Assembly (NCBI GenBank): GCA_028571685.1
Contig: CM053140.1
Coordinates: 146,801,701 to 146,865,700, forward strand
Origin: Heterohyrax brucei
Lineage: Eukaryota > Chordata > Mammalia > Hyracoidea > Procaviidae
DNA length: 64,000 nucleotides
Direction of reading: 5' to 3'
Program-made: the position numbers and the translations under genes
In this document: in pieces, positions 31,560 to 41,885 of the stretch
How positions within the stretch are numbered: the first letter of the stretch is position 1
Layout: each line of letters opens with the position of its first letter
The notes under the pieces: model-generated
The model's database searches: none
What the model saw: the letters and a program-made list of their open reading frames with translations, nothing else
Told to the model about the DNA's origin: nothing

Positions 31560-32740
31560 GGTGTGAAGAGTTGGCCAGAATGACCAACTCCTCCTCCACA
31601 TCCACCTCCTCCACCACCGCGGGATCGCTGCTGCTGCTCTGCGAGGAAGAGGAGTCGTGGGCGGGACGGCGCATCCCCGTGTCCCTCCTGTACTCAGGTC
31701 TGGCCATCGGAGGCACGCTGGCCAACGGCATGGTCATCTATCTCGTGTCATCCTTCCGAAAGCTCCAGACCACCAGTAACGCCTTTATCGTGAATGGCTG
31801 CGCCGCCGACCTCAGCGTCTGCGCCCTCTGGATGCCGCAGGAGGCGGTGCTCGGGCTCTTGCCCGCTGGTTCCGCGGAGCCCCCGGGGGAATGGGACCCA
31901 GCCGGGGGCAGTTACCGCCTGCTGCGGGGCGGGCTGCTGGGCCTCGGGCTCACCGTGTCTCTCTTGTCCCACTGCCTCGTGGCCCTGAACCGCTACCTGC
32001 TCATCACCCGGGCACCTGCCACCTACCAGGCGCTGTACCAGCGGCGCCACACGGCGGGCATGCTGGGGCTGTCCTGGGCGCTCGCCCTGGGCCTCGTGCT
32101 CCTGCTCCCGCCCTGGGCACCGCGCCCTGGAGCCACGCCGCCGCGCGTCCACTACCCGGCGCTGCTGGCCGCCGCGGCGCTCCTGGCGCAGACGGCGCTG
32201 CTGCTGCACTGCTACCTGGGCATCGTGCGCCGGGTGCGCGTCAGCGTCAAGCGGGTGAGCGTCCTTAACTTCCACCTGCTGCACCAGCTGCCTGGCTGCG
32301 CTGCCGCCGCAGCCGCCTTCCCGGGCGCCCCGCACGCGTCGGGCCCCGGGGGCGCAGCGCACCCCGCGCAGGCCCAGCCGCTGCCGCCCGCGCTGCACCC
32401 GCGGCGAGCGCAGCGGCGTCTCAGCGGGCTGTCGGTGCTGCTGCTCTGCTGCGTCTTCCTGCTGGCCACGCAGCCGCTGGTGTGGGTGAGCCTGGCGAGC
32501 GGCTTCTCGCTCCCGGTGCCCTGGGGTGTCCAGGCGGCCAGCTGGCTTCTGTGCTGTGCCCTGTCCGCGCTCAACCCGCTGCTCTACACGTGGAGAAACG
32601 AGGAGTTCCGCCGCTCGGTGCGCTCCGTCCTGCCCGGCGTCGGCGACGCTGCGGCCGCAGCCGTGGCCGCCACGGCGGTGCCCGCTGTGTCCCAGGCGCA
32701 GTTGGGCACCCGCGCCGCCGGCCAGCACTGGTGACCGAGC
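31560..32740. promoter_or_regulatory. CpG-rich island over GPR88 coding exon
   Basis: The whole coding exon is very GC-rich with dense CpG (for example 'gcgccgccgacctcagcg', 'ccgccgcgcgtccactac'), in contrast to AT-rich flanks. This also explains the long spurious open frames on the other strand and frames. Confidence 0.85.
31580..32734 (+). CDS. GPR88: GPR88, orphan class A G-protein-coupled receptor (complete CDS)
   Basis: Intact 384-residue receptor, the length I remember for human GPR88, and nearly identical to it. The start is the ATG at 31580 (MTNSSSTS; A at -3), not the in-frame TTG at 31571. The N-terminus is short, serine-rich, with an N3-S-S glycosylation site and an acidic CEEEE. 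TM1 about 32-57 has N49 (1.50); TM2 has D77 (2.50); TM3 ends in N137-R138-Y139, an NRY in place of DRY; TM4 has W166; TM5 about 193-215; TM6 has 'ATQPLVW' with P299 in place of CWxP; TM7 has N332-P-L-L-Y336. The third intracellular loop (about 217-282) is long and rich in Ala/Pro/His. I see no cysteine pair for the usual TM3-ECL2 disulfide. The C-tail is Ala-rich. GPR88 is a striatum-enriched Gi/o-coupled receptor that dampens other receptor signalling in medium spiny neurons (family knowledge). It is encoded in a single exon. Confidence 0.97.
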   Translation: MTNSSSTSTSSTTAGSLLLLCEEEESWAGRRIPVSLLYSGLAIGGTLANGMVIYLVSSFRKLQTTSNAFIVNGCAADLSVCALWMPQEAVLGLLPAGSAEPPGEWDPAGGSYRLLRGGLLGLGLTVSLLSHCLVALNRYLLITRAPATYQALYQRRHTAGMLGLSWALALGLVLLLPPWAPRPGATPPRVHYPALLAAAALLAQTALLLHCYLGIVRRVRVSVKRVSVLNFHLLHQLPGCAAAAAAFPGAPHASGPGGAAHPAQAQPLPPALHPRRAQRRLSGLSVLLLCCVFLLATQPLVWVSLASGFSLPVPWGVQAASWLLCCALSALNPLLYTWRNEEFRRSVRSVLPGVGDAAAAAVAATAVPAVSQAQLGTRAAGQHW

Positions 32741-33680
32741 TGGGTCCAAAGGAGGCGGAGATTCCTATCTTCCAACTTCTTTGGCCACCCTGTCCATCCT
32801 TCCCTCACCAAATGTCCCCTGCCCCAAGGAACACTCGCACAACGAAGCCCAATAAACCACGGTGACGATTCCACCCAAGTGGAGTACCAGGACCAAAGCC
32901 TCTCTCTAAATGAGGTCTCCTAGATATAAAAAAAAGGAAAATGAAAAAGTCATTTCGGGCTGCCAGTTGATTTTTACCCTTTGTTTATGTGTTTTAGAGA
33001 AATCCTAAAATCACAACGCCGGCGACTTCACGAACTTGGAAACAGGCATTTTGAAAGCACCGGTAGATCTATTTCAATGCAGTTTGCTTTTTAAAAAAGA
33101 GCTTTGATAACAGTTCTACTATTACCATTCCCACTTTCGTAGTCTTGTATATGATGGCGCCTTCAGTGTGCATGAGCCCAAGGAAATAATGTTGAGGAAG
33201 GAAACTATATTTAAGAAACGTGTTAGAAAGTAATCTCTCTTTGATGATGCTTCTGTTATATTGACCTGGAAGAGAGAAGCCACAGATGTACACACCAGTA
33301 TGAACTGCCATTAAGACCTCAAACTCTTAAAGTGTTTTATGAAGTAAAATAATTACCCTATAAGAACCTAGCCAGTGGGGGAAAAAAAAAAATTACACGA
33401 ATTTATTAGTTTAATAGCTTTTTGTGCTCCCAAGACTGGAACTTGGCATAGAAGTGAAAAATCTCTAGCTTGATAAATAGTGATCTAAGCCAGCAAATGA
33501 ATTTTGAAAACACTAAGAAAATTATCTGTTAGGGACAAGATTCACATTTTCTTAAGCATGCACACTTGTTGCTCCCTTCATTTCATAACCAATTTACTTG
33601 CCTTATGAGTGTGATTGCAGCTTTGAATACTCTGTATTATGATGATTGCTAAGGAGAATAAATCTTTCTGCTTTGTCTTT
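32735..33680 (+). other. GPR88: GPR88 3' UTR (end uncertain)
   Basis: Sequence after the stop turns quickly from GC-rich to AT-rich. AATAAA occurs at 32851-32856 (117 bp after the stop), at 33657-33662 with a T/G-rich stretch after it, and at 34121-34126. Which is used cannot be told from sequence; I ended the UTR at the second. Confidence 0.4.
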
Positions 33681-34143
33681 AACGTTTAAAATATCTCAGT
33701 GCACATGATGTAATTAAACTCTAATAATACCAAGACTGCATAGTTAAAATTAGCTGCCATTGCATGCTCCTGATGCTAGAACTTACTGGGCATGTGGTAC
33801 ACTGAAGCAATACCCATTAGGCAAAGGACCACTGGACTATTACTTCTTCGGGACACCAGAAGTGGCCTTCAATTATTTGAAAAGAGACACAGTGACACCT
33901 GTGGCTACTTAGAGTTCTTATCTTGACCTAATTTATGAGAAAATCCCAGGTTGGTACTTTATCTTGTTAAGGCAACCATAGTCCAGATGAATCACTGATA
34001 AGCTTAGGCCCTGAAAAGCCACCTGTGCTCTTTTAGGGTTTAGGTAGGTTACATTGTTACATAGCTCATATACATTATTGTTACACTTAATATTCATATT
34101 ATGCCTGTGAAAGGAAGTGTAATAAACTCAGCTATATATGATG
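33681..34143. other. GPR88 3' flank
   Basis: Unique AT-rich non-coding sequence without recognised repeats. A third AATAAA is at 34121. Confidence 0.4.
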
Positions 34144-34145
34144 AA

Positions 34146-34315
34146 GGACCTGGTGGTGCAGTGGTTAAAAGTTTGGCTGCTAACCAAAAGGTCAGCGGTT
34201 TGAATCCATCAGCTGCTCCTTGGACACCTTATGGTGCAGGTGTCCTCTGTCCTATGGGGTGGATGTGAGTCAGAATTGACTCGATGGCAACGGATTTTTT
34301 TTTTTTGGGGGGGGG
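34146..34315 (+). repeat. AfroSINE ending in T12-G9 tract
   Basis: 'gacctggtggtgcagtggtt' through 'gagtcagaattgactcgatg', then an unusual tail of 12 T followed by 9 G (34295-34315). Confidence 0.92.
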
Positions 34316-36649
34316 TTACATAATGACCAGTTCAAACAGGAATCTATTCTAAAATGTATTATTTGAGATTTGCCATTTTCACCGTTGGTTTTCTAAGTTT
34401 ACTTAGAAGTATCTGAAATGCAAAATTATCTGAAAGCACTTTACAAACTGAAAACGTGAAGTAAATCATTTTAAATAATCACGTATGGTTATTCTGACTG
34501 CTAACTACAAATCTGGGGTGAGACAGCCTCTATGAATGTGTAAGCCAGGAATAAAAATTGCTTGGTTTGTTGGTAGTCCACCTGGGCATTTGAGTTCAGA
34601 ATATTAGAAACATTTGTGCATTTGAGTAGTTATAGGGGTTGCAGGAAACTTTGACACGTTTATGGAAAAATAAAACTAATACATTCATCACCAATTATAG
34701 ATCAGCAGTCACTTTATTAATCTATCCACTTTGTGCATGCTCCATGTCTTTGTTACTAAGGTTTCATCTGTTCCCATTTCTTTGATTCCAATATTTAATT
34801 AAAGTTCAGACAACTATTCCTCTGAGTTTTTTTCTTCTGTCTCTGGTTTTCTGCGTAACTCCTTGAGAACACTGTAGCAGAAGATACAATATTCCAAAGC
34901 CTTGGTGGTAAAAGTAACTTCTTTATCCTAACTTTATTTAATTGTATTTCTAGTTTGTAAAAATTATTTCTATTTTATATAATTAATTAGGATCCATATA
35001 CCAGTACTGACAAACAAACAGACCTGAAGAATTTTATTGGGAGGAGAGAACCCTTTTTCTAAATTTATGTTAAAAAGATCTTGCTTAATGAGGCATTTAC
35101 TCTTGTTCCCACTGTAGATGCTACAAAAGTTTCCCTCCTATGCTCTTATAAACATCTGTCATGTACATAAACTTGGTTTTCAAATCTGTACCTGATAGCT
35201 TGCAAGGTTGCCTGCTAACACTGAGAATCATCCTGGCTCAGTGCCGTGTGGGAGACCTACTTTAAGTTGTATTTACTGGTAATTAACTCCACAGGACTGA
35301 TTTACTTTCAAAGTAACTATGATGTGTCTAAAAATGTCTTACTAGGGCACTAGTGTGAGTGTTGGAGTTATTGCTTTTACAAATTAAGTTAATGGAGGTT
35401 GTGTTCTCATTTAAATGAAACCGCATATTATTCACAGAGGAATAAAAATTCTAATTGTTCTTGTGGGCTGCCCTAGTTTGCTTTTTTCTACTTTTCCTTT
35501 CTTTCAGTATAGTGGTACACATAGTGGTACACCACCACCTACCCCCACCTCCATCCCCTCCTTTTTTATGGCAGAATTCTAGGAGGTAGGTTATAGCAGT
35601 CATTCGTGGTACATGTGTCCTTCAAAAATGAAGTAAGGTTACCTACAAGAAGCTGGTTTTGTACAGAGGCGTCCCACGCATGGCTTTTGTTTTGAACACT
35701 GTAGGGAGATTTCTTGTGCCTCAGAATTAGGGTTAGGGCTTATTTTAATGTGATAGAGAAAGCTCATCGAAAGCATCTGCTCATCGATGGGAAGTGTAGT
35801 TTGTGGACGTTCTGACTGTGCGATTCAGTGCAAATCCGTTCTTCTGATCGTAGCACTACTGGCCGTCTTCATGTGTAACTTCTGTTGTGTTTCCTTACAG
35901 ACTCAGTCAATACTGATCTGGCCCTTTCAGCAGCCTGAGAGTTAACTTGACAGTGGGACTTACCAGTGGCATAAATTTACCTCTAAGAACACTGAGAAAA
36001 ACTGTAGCTGTCTCTTACCTTCAGAGGCATGCCCCTAATGGTTGTGGGATATTGGCAAGAGGACAAAAGGAAGCTACTGATACTCAGGGTGAAGAAAGTA
36101 GCCTTTCTCCCACCACCGCTGTCCCTTCTAGCCCCTTTTGAAGAGCCTGGCACTTACATGTACGGACTCAGCTCACAGGTCCCAGCTTTGTCCACATCCA
36201 CTTTCAGTCAGCCACTTGGCTACCCCCAGAGTTTAGCAGTGCACATACAGGAGGCAGGGTGGGTCCCCGAGATGGCAGAGCCCACATACTGCTTAGATGT
36301 GGCTATGGGCTGTCAGGCAGAAATATCCTGAGTTCCAGGTATGAGGTCCTAGTGAGGGGCTACAAGCTTCAGGTGGACATATTTCTTGGGGTCTACTTTC
36401 CCCATGGGAAGTGGAGTGGCTGGAGGGGGGCAGCAGCAGATCTTTTAAAGGATAAGACTCAGTATAGGATCCCAGTTTTTTGAGTCTAAGGACAGTATTA
36501 CTTTAATATAGGCCTTTCTCAGGCATCCGGATGCCCGCCCCTTTCCCAGCTCCTCCACCCGCAGGGGCCCTTTAAACACAGGCCACACGTAGGGCTTCCC
36601 CAGGTATTAGGCACGGTAAGTCTGAGGCAATAGGTGGGGAGAGAGAGGG
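34316..36649. other. Non-coding interval, repeat-poor
   Basis: More than 2 kb with almost no recognisable repeats, which is unusual here. Short frames at 35947-36483 overlap each other and show no homology or splice context. Non-repetitive sequence next to a brain-specific gene could hold enhancers, but nothing in the bases alone shows that. Confidence 0.4.
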
Positions 36650-36800
36650 TAGTGCAGGCGAATCAAGGTATGAAACAAGGTAGGTGAGATGTTGACGGCT
36701 GTGGAGAGGGAGTGATGGGTGCATGAGGATTCATTATATAATTCTCTCTTTTCTGTATCTGAAAATTTTCATAATGAAAAGTTTAAAAAAGTAAAGCCAA
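36650..36800 (+). mobile_element. Old L1M 3' end (tentative)
   Basis: 'ttcattatataattctctct' with 'gaaaattttcataatgaaaa' and a following A-rich tract resembles the terminal sequence of old mammalian L1M elements. Confidence 0.35.
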
Positions 36801-37160
36801 CCCAAAGTAAAAAAAAAGAAAAAAGAAAACAAACACGTAAAAGGTCACACAGCAATTACATGGAGTTGCTGGGATTCGAACCTTTGTCGAGTCCAGGGAG
36901 CACAGAGTAGCAACCAGCACACTGTAGCATAAAATCGAATTCCCTCATCAGGGTATGGAACTTCCCTCACTGTGTGACTGTTCTCAAATTTTCCAAATCT
37001 GTTGTTTGCTTCTCCTTTACTTGAGTCCTTCACTGCAGCCGGGTTGGTCTGTAGACTGCCTTCTAAACATAGCTCACGGTCTGAAGTTGAGCCTTAGTTC
37101 ATGTTCACGTACATTCCTCTGGCAAGGAGGGGGATATTAGGTAAGTGGAAATGAGAAAGG

Positions 37161-37243
37161 TTGGCTCCTTGGAAACTCTACGGGGTGGTTCTGTTCTGTC
37201 CTGTAGAGTCACTATGAATCAGAATTGACTCAACAGCGAGGGG
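37161..37243 (+). repeat. AfroSINE 3' half
   Basis: 'ggctccttggaaactctacg' to 'gaatcagaattgactcaaca'; the tRNA-like head is missing. Confidence 0.88.
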
Positions 37244-38740
37244 CTCAGGGGGGTTAGGTAAATGATGAGGCTCTCCCCCTGTGGAACTCTTGTCCCACTT
37301 TGTTCTTACTGTATATTCTCATATCATTTCTGTCTGTAAGTGTGTGTCTTATCTTCTAAACTAGATAGAAAATTTGTTTTGTTTTTTTAAAGTTATTTGT
37401 AGAGCAAATTTATGTATTTCCAATTGCCCTATATTAATAGTAGATATCTAATGTAAATTTATATGGATGACACCAGTACTCTTGAAAGAAAAAAAACACA
37501 TGCTGGTCCCGTTGCTTTAATGTTTGTTTTTCTCTTAGTGAAATAGACCTAAGAATAAATCCTACTCCTAAACCATGTCTTACTGCAGAATATCCCAGAG
37601 TAATAATATATGGGATTATGAGCCATGTGTATGAATCACATGCTGTCAGTGTTGTTGTTTTGGGGAAATTTATATTCCTGCCATATCAAAGCTCTGCTCA
37701 GACTGGCTAAAGCAACACTAAGAAGTGTCAATCATAATTAGTACTTTTCATACATGGTCAAATTGCTCAGGATGTGCAATTATTTACCAGGGCCTTGTGT
37801 AGAACAGCTCTGTGTTTCTGACACATAAAACCCTTAAACACTGCGATTTGGTGGCACTGCAATTGTGCTAGGATGCTATGCTGGAAGACAGCATCTGGAA
37901 ATGCCTTTGCACCACTCTGCTAGTTCATGCTAAAGTGAGACACCAGGAAAAGGTGCTGCAGACCCTCCAGCCCTGTTCCCTGCTGTTTTACTAGCTAGAA
38001 AATGTTTTAACTTTTAAATAGGGATAAATTAGACCTATTTCCCGTTTTTCTATCCTCAGAGAGCAGAAAATACGTGGCATCCTTTGTGTCATAGTGCTAT
38101 AAGGAACACTCCGCTTTTAGCCAAAGAAAGTTCTATGAAATGTTGCTATGGTTGAATTTCCCCATTGCTACCAAAACTTGCCCTATGAAAGTTTTATTTC
38201 TTAAAAATAAAGTTGATTTTGCTAATTTAAAAATTAATGTCTGTTCTGATAGATTTGTAAAATACAGAAACAGAAAACATACCACCTGTAGTCCCTCTAC
38301 ACAAAGATGACCACTCTTAATATTTTACTGTCTTCCTCTACTCTTTTATCTCTTTTTCCTATGTTTACTTGTTTACATGTAATTAAAGTCAGAAAGTATA
38401 TACTCAAACCTGTATAAAAAAATCAGTGTCAGTAAATGAAAGATATAAAAGAGGCAGTCTACATATTGTGTGTGCACTTGATGGTTCCATGCATCTATAG
38501 GATGTTGTCCTACAGGCCTCTTACTAGAAGGGAGTGGCAAGAGTGGAGAGGAGGGGACAGGAGACTGTTAAGAGGATATGACATGTATGGAATGGAAAGG
38601 AGTGGTGTGCTGTCACCCGGCAAGAAGAGCAGAGGGAGCTGCTGATAGGCAGGCATACAAATTTAACCTGGGTTATAAATCTTTACTCAATCACAATAAA
38701 CGAACAACAACAAAAATTAGAGGTGGTCTAGTGACAGTCA
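37244..38740. other. Non-coding interval
   Basis: Unique AT-rich sequence. It holds the first copy of a 58-bp direct repeat (37881-37938). No gene recognised. Confidence 0.4.
37881..37938 (+). repeat. 58-bp direct repeat, copy 1
   Basis: 'tggaagacagcatctggaaa' through 'tagttcatgctaaagtga'. It recurs at 39322-39380 with about three mismatches. Confidence 0.85.
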
Positions 38741-38908
38741 GAAACCCTCATGGTGTAGTGGTTGACCACTATTGCTAGCCAAAATGCTGGCACTTCGAAT
38801 CCACCACATACTCCTTGGAAACTCGATGGGGTAGTTCTACTCTGTCCTATAGGGTCATTATGAGTTGGAATTGATTCCATGGCAGTGAGCTTGGTTTGTT
38901 TTGTATTC
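38741..38908 (+). repeat. AfroSINE with target-site duplication
   Basis: 'aaccctcatggtgtagtggt' to 'cttggtttgttttg', flanked by 'agtgacagt' at 38730-38738 and 38909-38917. Confidence 0.92.
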
Positions 38909-38999
38909 AGTGACAGTGTTTTCCACTAATGCTTACAACAGACTGTGTTCAACTATAAGCAACAAACTACCTAACTGAAAATGGCTAAAAATAGGATAA

Positions 39000-39321
39000 C
39001 ATTTAAGTTATCACTGAAACGAGAAGTCCAGAGGTAGGTGCTTCCAGAGTTAGCTCAGTAATATAATGCAGAATGATGTCAGCAAGAACCCACTCTTCTG
39101 CTCCAGCAGCCTTGGAATGCTTCATACGTAGTTACAGATTGTCTGCTGTAACTCTAACAACAGGTGATTCCTTCCTTCACAGCACCCTTTCTTCACAGCA
39201 CCCAGACAGAAGGGAACAAATGACATTTGTCCTTGCTTCTCTCTTCTTTGTAGGAAACTCTATGTAAAGCCCCCGCTCCCCGAAGATTTCTTCTTATATC
39301 TCATTGGCCAGTAATAGGCTA
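39000..39321. repeat. Old eutherian interspersed repeat (unnamed)
   Basis: 'gagaagtccagaggtaggtg' and 'atatctcattggccagtaat' fit the same remembered repeat as 10239-10620. The 58-bp direct repeat copy 2 starts immediately after it. Confidence 0.4.
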
Positions 39322-39380
39322 CATGGAAGACGGCATCTGGAAATGCCTTTGCCCCACTCTGTTAGTTCATGCTAAAGTGA
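39322..39380 (+). repeat. 58-bp direct repeat, copy 2
   Basis: Second copy of 37881-37938 in the same orientation, about 1.4 kb apart. Confidence 0.85.
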
Positions 39381-39404
39381 AAGAAAACTGGGCTGTGAAT
39401 ATTT

Positions 39405-39565
39405 GGCAAACCCTAGTGGCATAGCGGTTAAATGCTACATCTGCTAGCGGTTCGAATCTGCCAGGTGCTCCTTGGAAACTCTACTGAGAGCTTTTACTCT
39501 GCCCTACAGGATCGCCATGAGTCAGAATCCACAGAGTAGCAATGGGTTTGGTTTGCTCGTGTTTT
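39405..39565 (+). repeat. AfroSINE
   Basis: 'aaaccctagtggcatagcgg' to 'tagcaatgggtttggtttgc', with a deletion in the head after 'ctacatctgctagc'. Confidence 0.92.
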
Positions 39566-39828
39566 AGGGGGAAAAATATCATGGAAATTGGATGTTTCAA
39601 AAAAGGAAGAAAGAGGAGAGGAACATAAGTCAGGTAACCGAAAATGTCTGCCACAAATGTTTCCTAATTTTTATAAATTCAGTGCCTTAAGCCAGTTAAA
39701 AATATCTTTAAATATATTTTAAAAAGATTATTTAAATTCATAGGCAATAAATGTAGACACATTCTACGAAGCTCCAATGTGGAAAAGAAAAGAAAAAACA
39801 AAACTGTTGTACAAAAACTACAATTTGT

Positions 39829-40050
39829 TGTGAGTGCTGTTGAGTCAGCTCTGACTCACAGCTACCTTCTGTACAACAGAATGAAATACTGCCTGCTCCT
39901 GTGCCGTCTTCACGATCACTGGCATGCTTGACCGGTTGCTAGAAAAGGACGCTGTATGCCATAAAGAAGAGAACCAAAGGAAATGAGACAGATTCTCAAG
40001 GAAACGGAGTGACACCACTGCTGTAACCACAAGCTCAAGCACTAACTGCA
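39829..40050 (-). mobile_element. Twin-primed RTE 3' end (inverted internal junction)
   Basis: 39829-39935 is antisense RTE tail ('gctgttgagtcagctctgac', 'cctgctcctgtgccgtcttc'). From about 39938 to 40050 the RTE segment that normally lies just upstream of that tail appears in sense ('gaaaaggacgctgtatgcc', 'gagacagattctcaagg', 'aagctcaagcactaac'). The strand flips in the middle of one element. Confidence 0.75.
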
Positions 40051-40539
40051 AGCTTCCAGGCTTCTTTCTGTCTTCATCCTCTTAGAGTTGTTGACCGGAG
40101 TTACAACCAAAGACCACTTACAGAAAGAGAGCCATTGGCAGCCAGATGGTGAGAGCAGCACGTCGGCTACCTCAGCTGTCAGTCCTCACGCTGCTGGACC
40201 GCTCCCAGGTTTACGTTCAGAACGTACTGGGGTTTTGAAGGTGGGCAATAAATAGCACCCTTCTTTACTGTTCGAGTTCAGAACCACGTCAAAAGAAGAT
40301 AGGGTATGCAGATAGTGAACTAAAGTATTACCTATGTTACTGAAAAAGGCTAGGTTGGAGGATATCACTTAATGTGAATGTCAAAATGGGCTTACTATTC
40401 CCCCCCCCCACCAGTCTAGTTCTTAGAATAAGGAGGTCAACTTGTTCTCACTGGTGCAGTTGGAGAAGGAAGGAGAAAGAGACCACGTCTTTTGGGCTCA
40501 GAATCTTGTCAAATTCGCCTCCACCCTACTGAGAAAGAG

Positions 40540-40702
40540 GAGCCTGGTGGTGCAGTGCCCAACAGTTCATCTGCTAACCAAAATGTCAGCAGTTCAAGTT
40601 CACCAGCCACTGCTTGGAAACTCTGTGGGGCAGTTCTACCCTGTCCTATAGGGTTGTTATCAGTTGGCATCAACTCAGCAGATATGCGTTGGGTTTGGGG
40701 TT
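40540..40702 (+). repeat. AfroSINE
   Basis: 'ggagcctggtggtgcagtgc' to 'gcgttgggtttggggtt'. Confidence 0.92.
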
Positions 40703-41298
40703 ATTGAGAAAGAAAGTTGCACAAGTGGTTATTGCTTCTGTATCAGGTAACTCACTTAACCTCAGTGGGGTAGACTAAAAGCTAGAGTAAGAAGCCTGGA
40801 ATTTTTAGCAAAAATCCCTTCTCATGGGAACCAAATGAGTGAGAAAATGGTATTTTTCTCTAAAAAGACAGGCCCTGTGATTTTGAACTAGGATACAGTG
40901 AGGAAGGATAAGAAAGCTCACAGTGAGGTAGCTCAGATGAGGCATGTCTTGTTTCTCAGTTCTGTTTTATCAGAGAAAACTTCTTCCTGGTTCCGGGAAT
41001 AGGTCAATTGTCAGTTGTATCAGGGCATGTTACCCAAGTATCATTTAAACTGGATCCTAACTAAAAGCAAACTTAAGCTGTAAACAAATATAGATCCAGA
41101 AAAGAATAATCTTGTCATTTTCTAAAGGACGATTAAAGATACACTCAATTTGGAGAAGACTAAACAAATAAGATGTTTTCAAATACCTGACAGACAGTGA
41201 AGCAGGTAATCACTTTGCCTTCCATTTATCAATAATACTGTGCCAGTCACTGTGCTATGCCCTCTATATGCTACTTTATCTGATTTTCAGTTCCTGTG
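40703..41298. other. Non-coding interval
   Basis: Unique sequence with no recognised feature. Confidence 0.4.
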
Positions 41299-41490
41299 TG
41301 GTGCAAATGGATAAGTAGTCAGTTGTTAATGGAAAGATTGGAAGCTTGAGTTCACCGAGTGGCGCCTTGGAAGAAAGACCTGGTGATTTATTCCCCCTAA
41401 AATCAATCACTGAAAACCATATGGAACACAGTTCTACTCTGACAGGAGTGCATTTGCTTTGAGTCGACACCATCTTGACAACAGCTAGTA
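41299..41490 (+). repeat. Long-form AfroSINE, decayed
   Basis: 'gagtggcgccttggaagaaa', 'gacctggtgatttattcc', 'tatggaacacagttctac' and 'tttgagtcgacaccatcttg'. Confidence 0.78.
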
Positions 41491-41885
41491 TCTACTTAAA
41501 TAATAATCCTACAAGACAGATATTATTCTTACAGATTTAGGGGAAAGACTACTGATTCTGTGAGAGACAGACTCAGTCAGAGTGACCCAGGTGGCAAGGG
41601 AAACGACTGGCAAACTCAAGTGTGACTGACTCCAGAGCTTAGGCTTATAAACATAATGCCAAATTGCGGAAGAAAGAAGAAATGTGTTGTGTGTAGTTAT
41701 AGAAGTGAACTTTGGCTCAGTGGGTGCTAGATAAATTTCAGCTTAACTTTATCTCAATTACAGGTACTCAAAATAGTATGGGCTGTCTCACAAAACTGTG
41801 ACTTCCCGGGAAATTGTGACTTCTCCAACAGTTGAGGAATTCAAGTAGGATGTGGTATGCTAATTCTGGAAAGAATGTCTGTATG

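Noticed and set aside
31571..31579. GPR88 start three codons upstream
   Set aside because: The codon at 31571 is TTG, not ATG. The ATG at 31580 gives the expected 384 residues and MTNSS start.
31748..32749. 333-codon open frame antisense to GPR88
   Set aside because: It is Arg/Gln/Gly-rich low-complexity translation of the CpG island opposite an unmistakable receptor; a composition shadow. Other long frames at 31891-32268, 32212-32574 and 32482-32865 are rejected for the same reason.
36029..36483. Overlapping 100- and 74-codon frames downstream of GPR88
   Set aside because: They overlap in different frames, have no homology I recognise and no splice context; likely chance.
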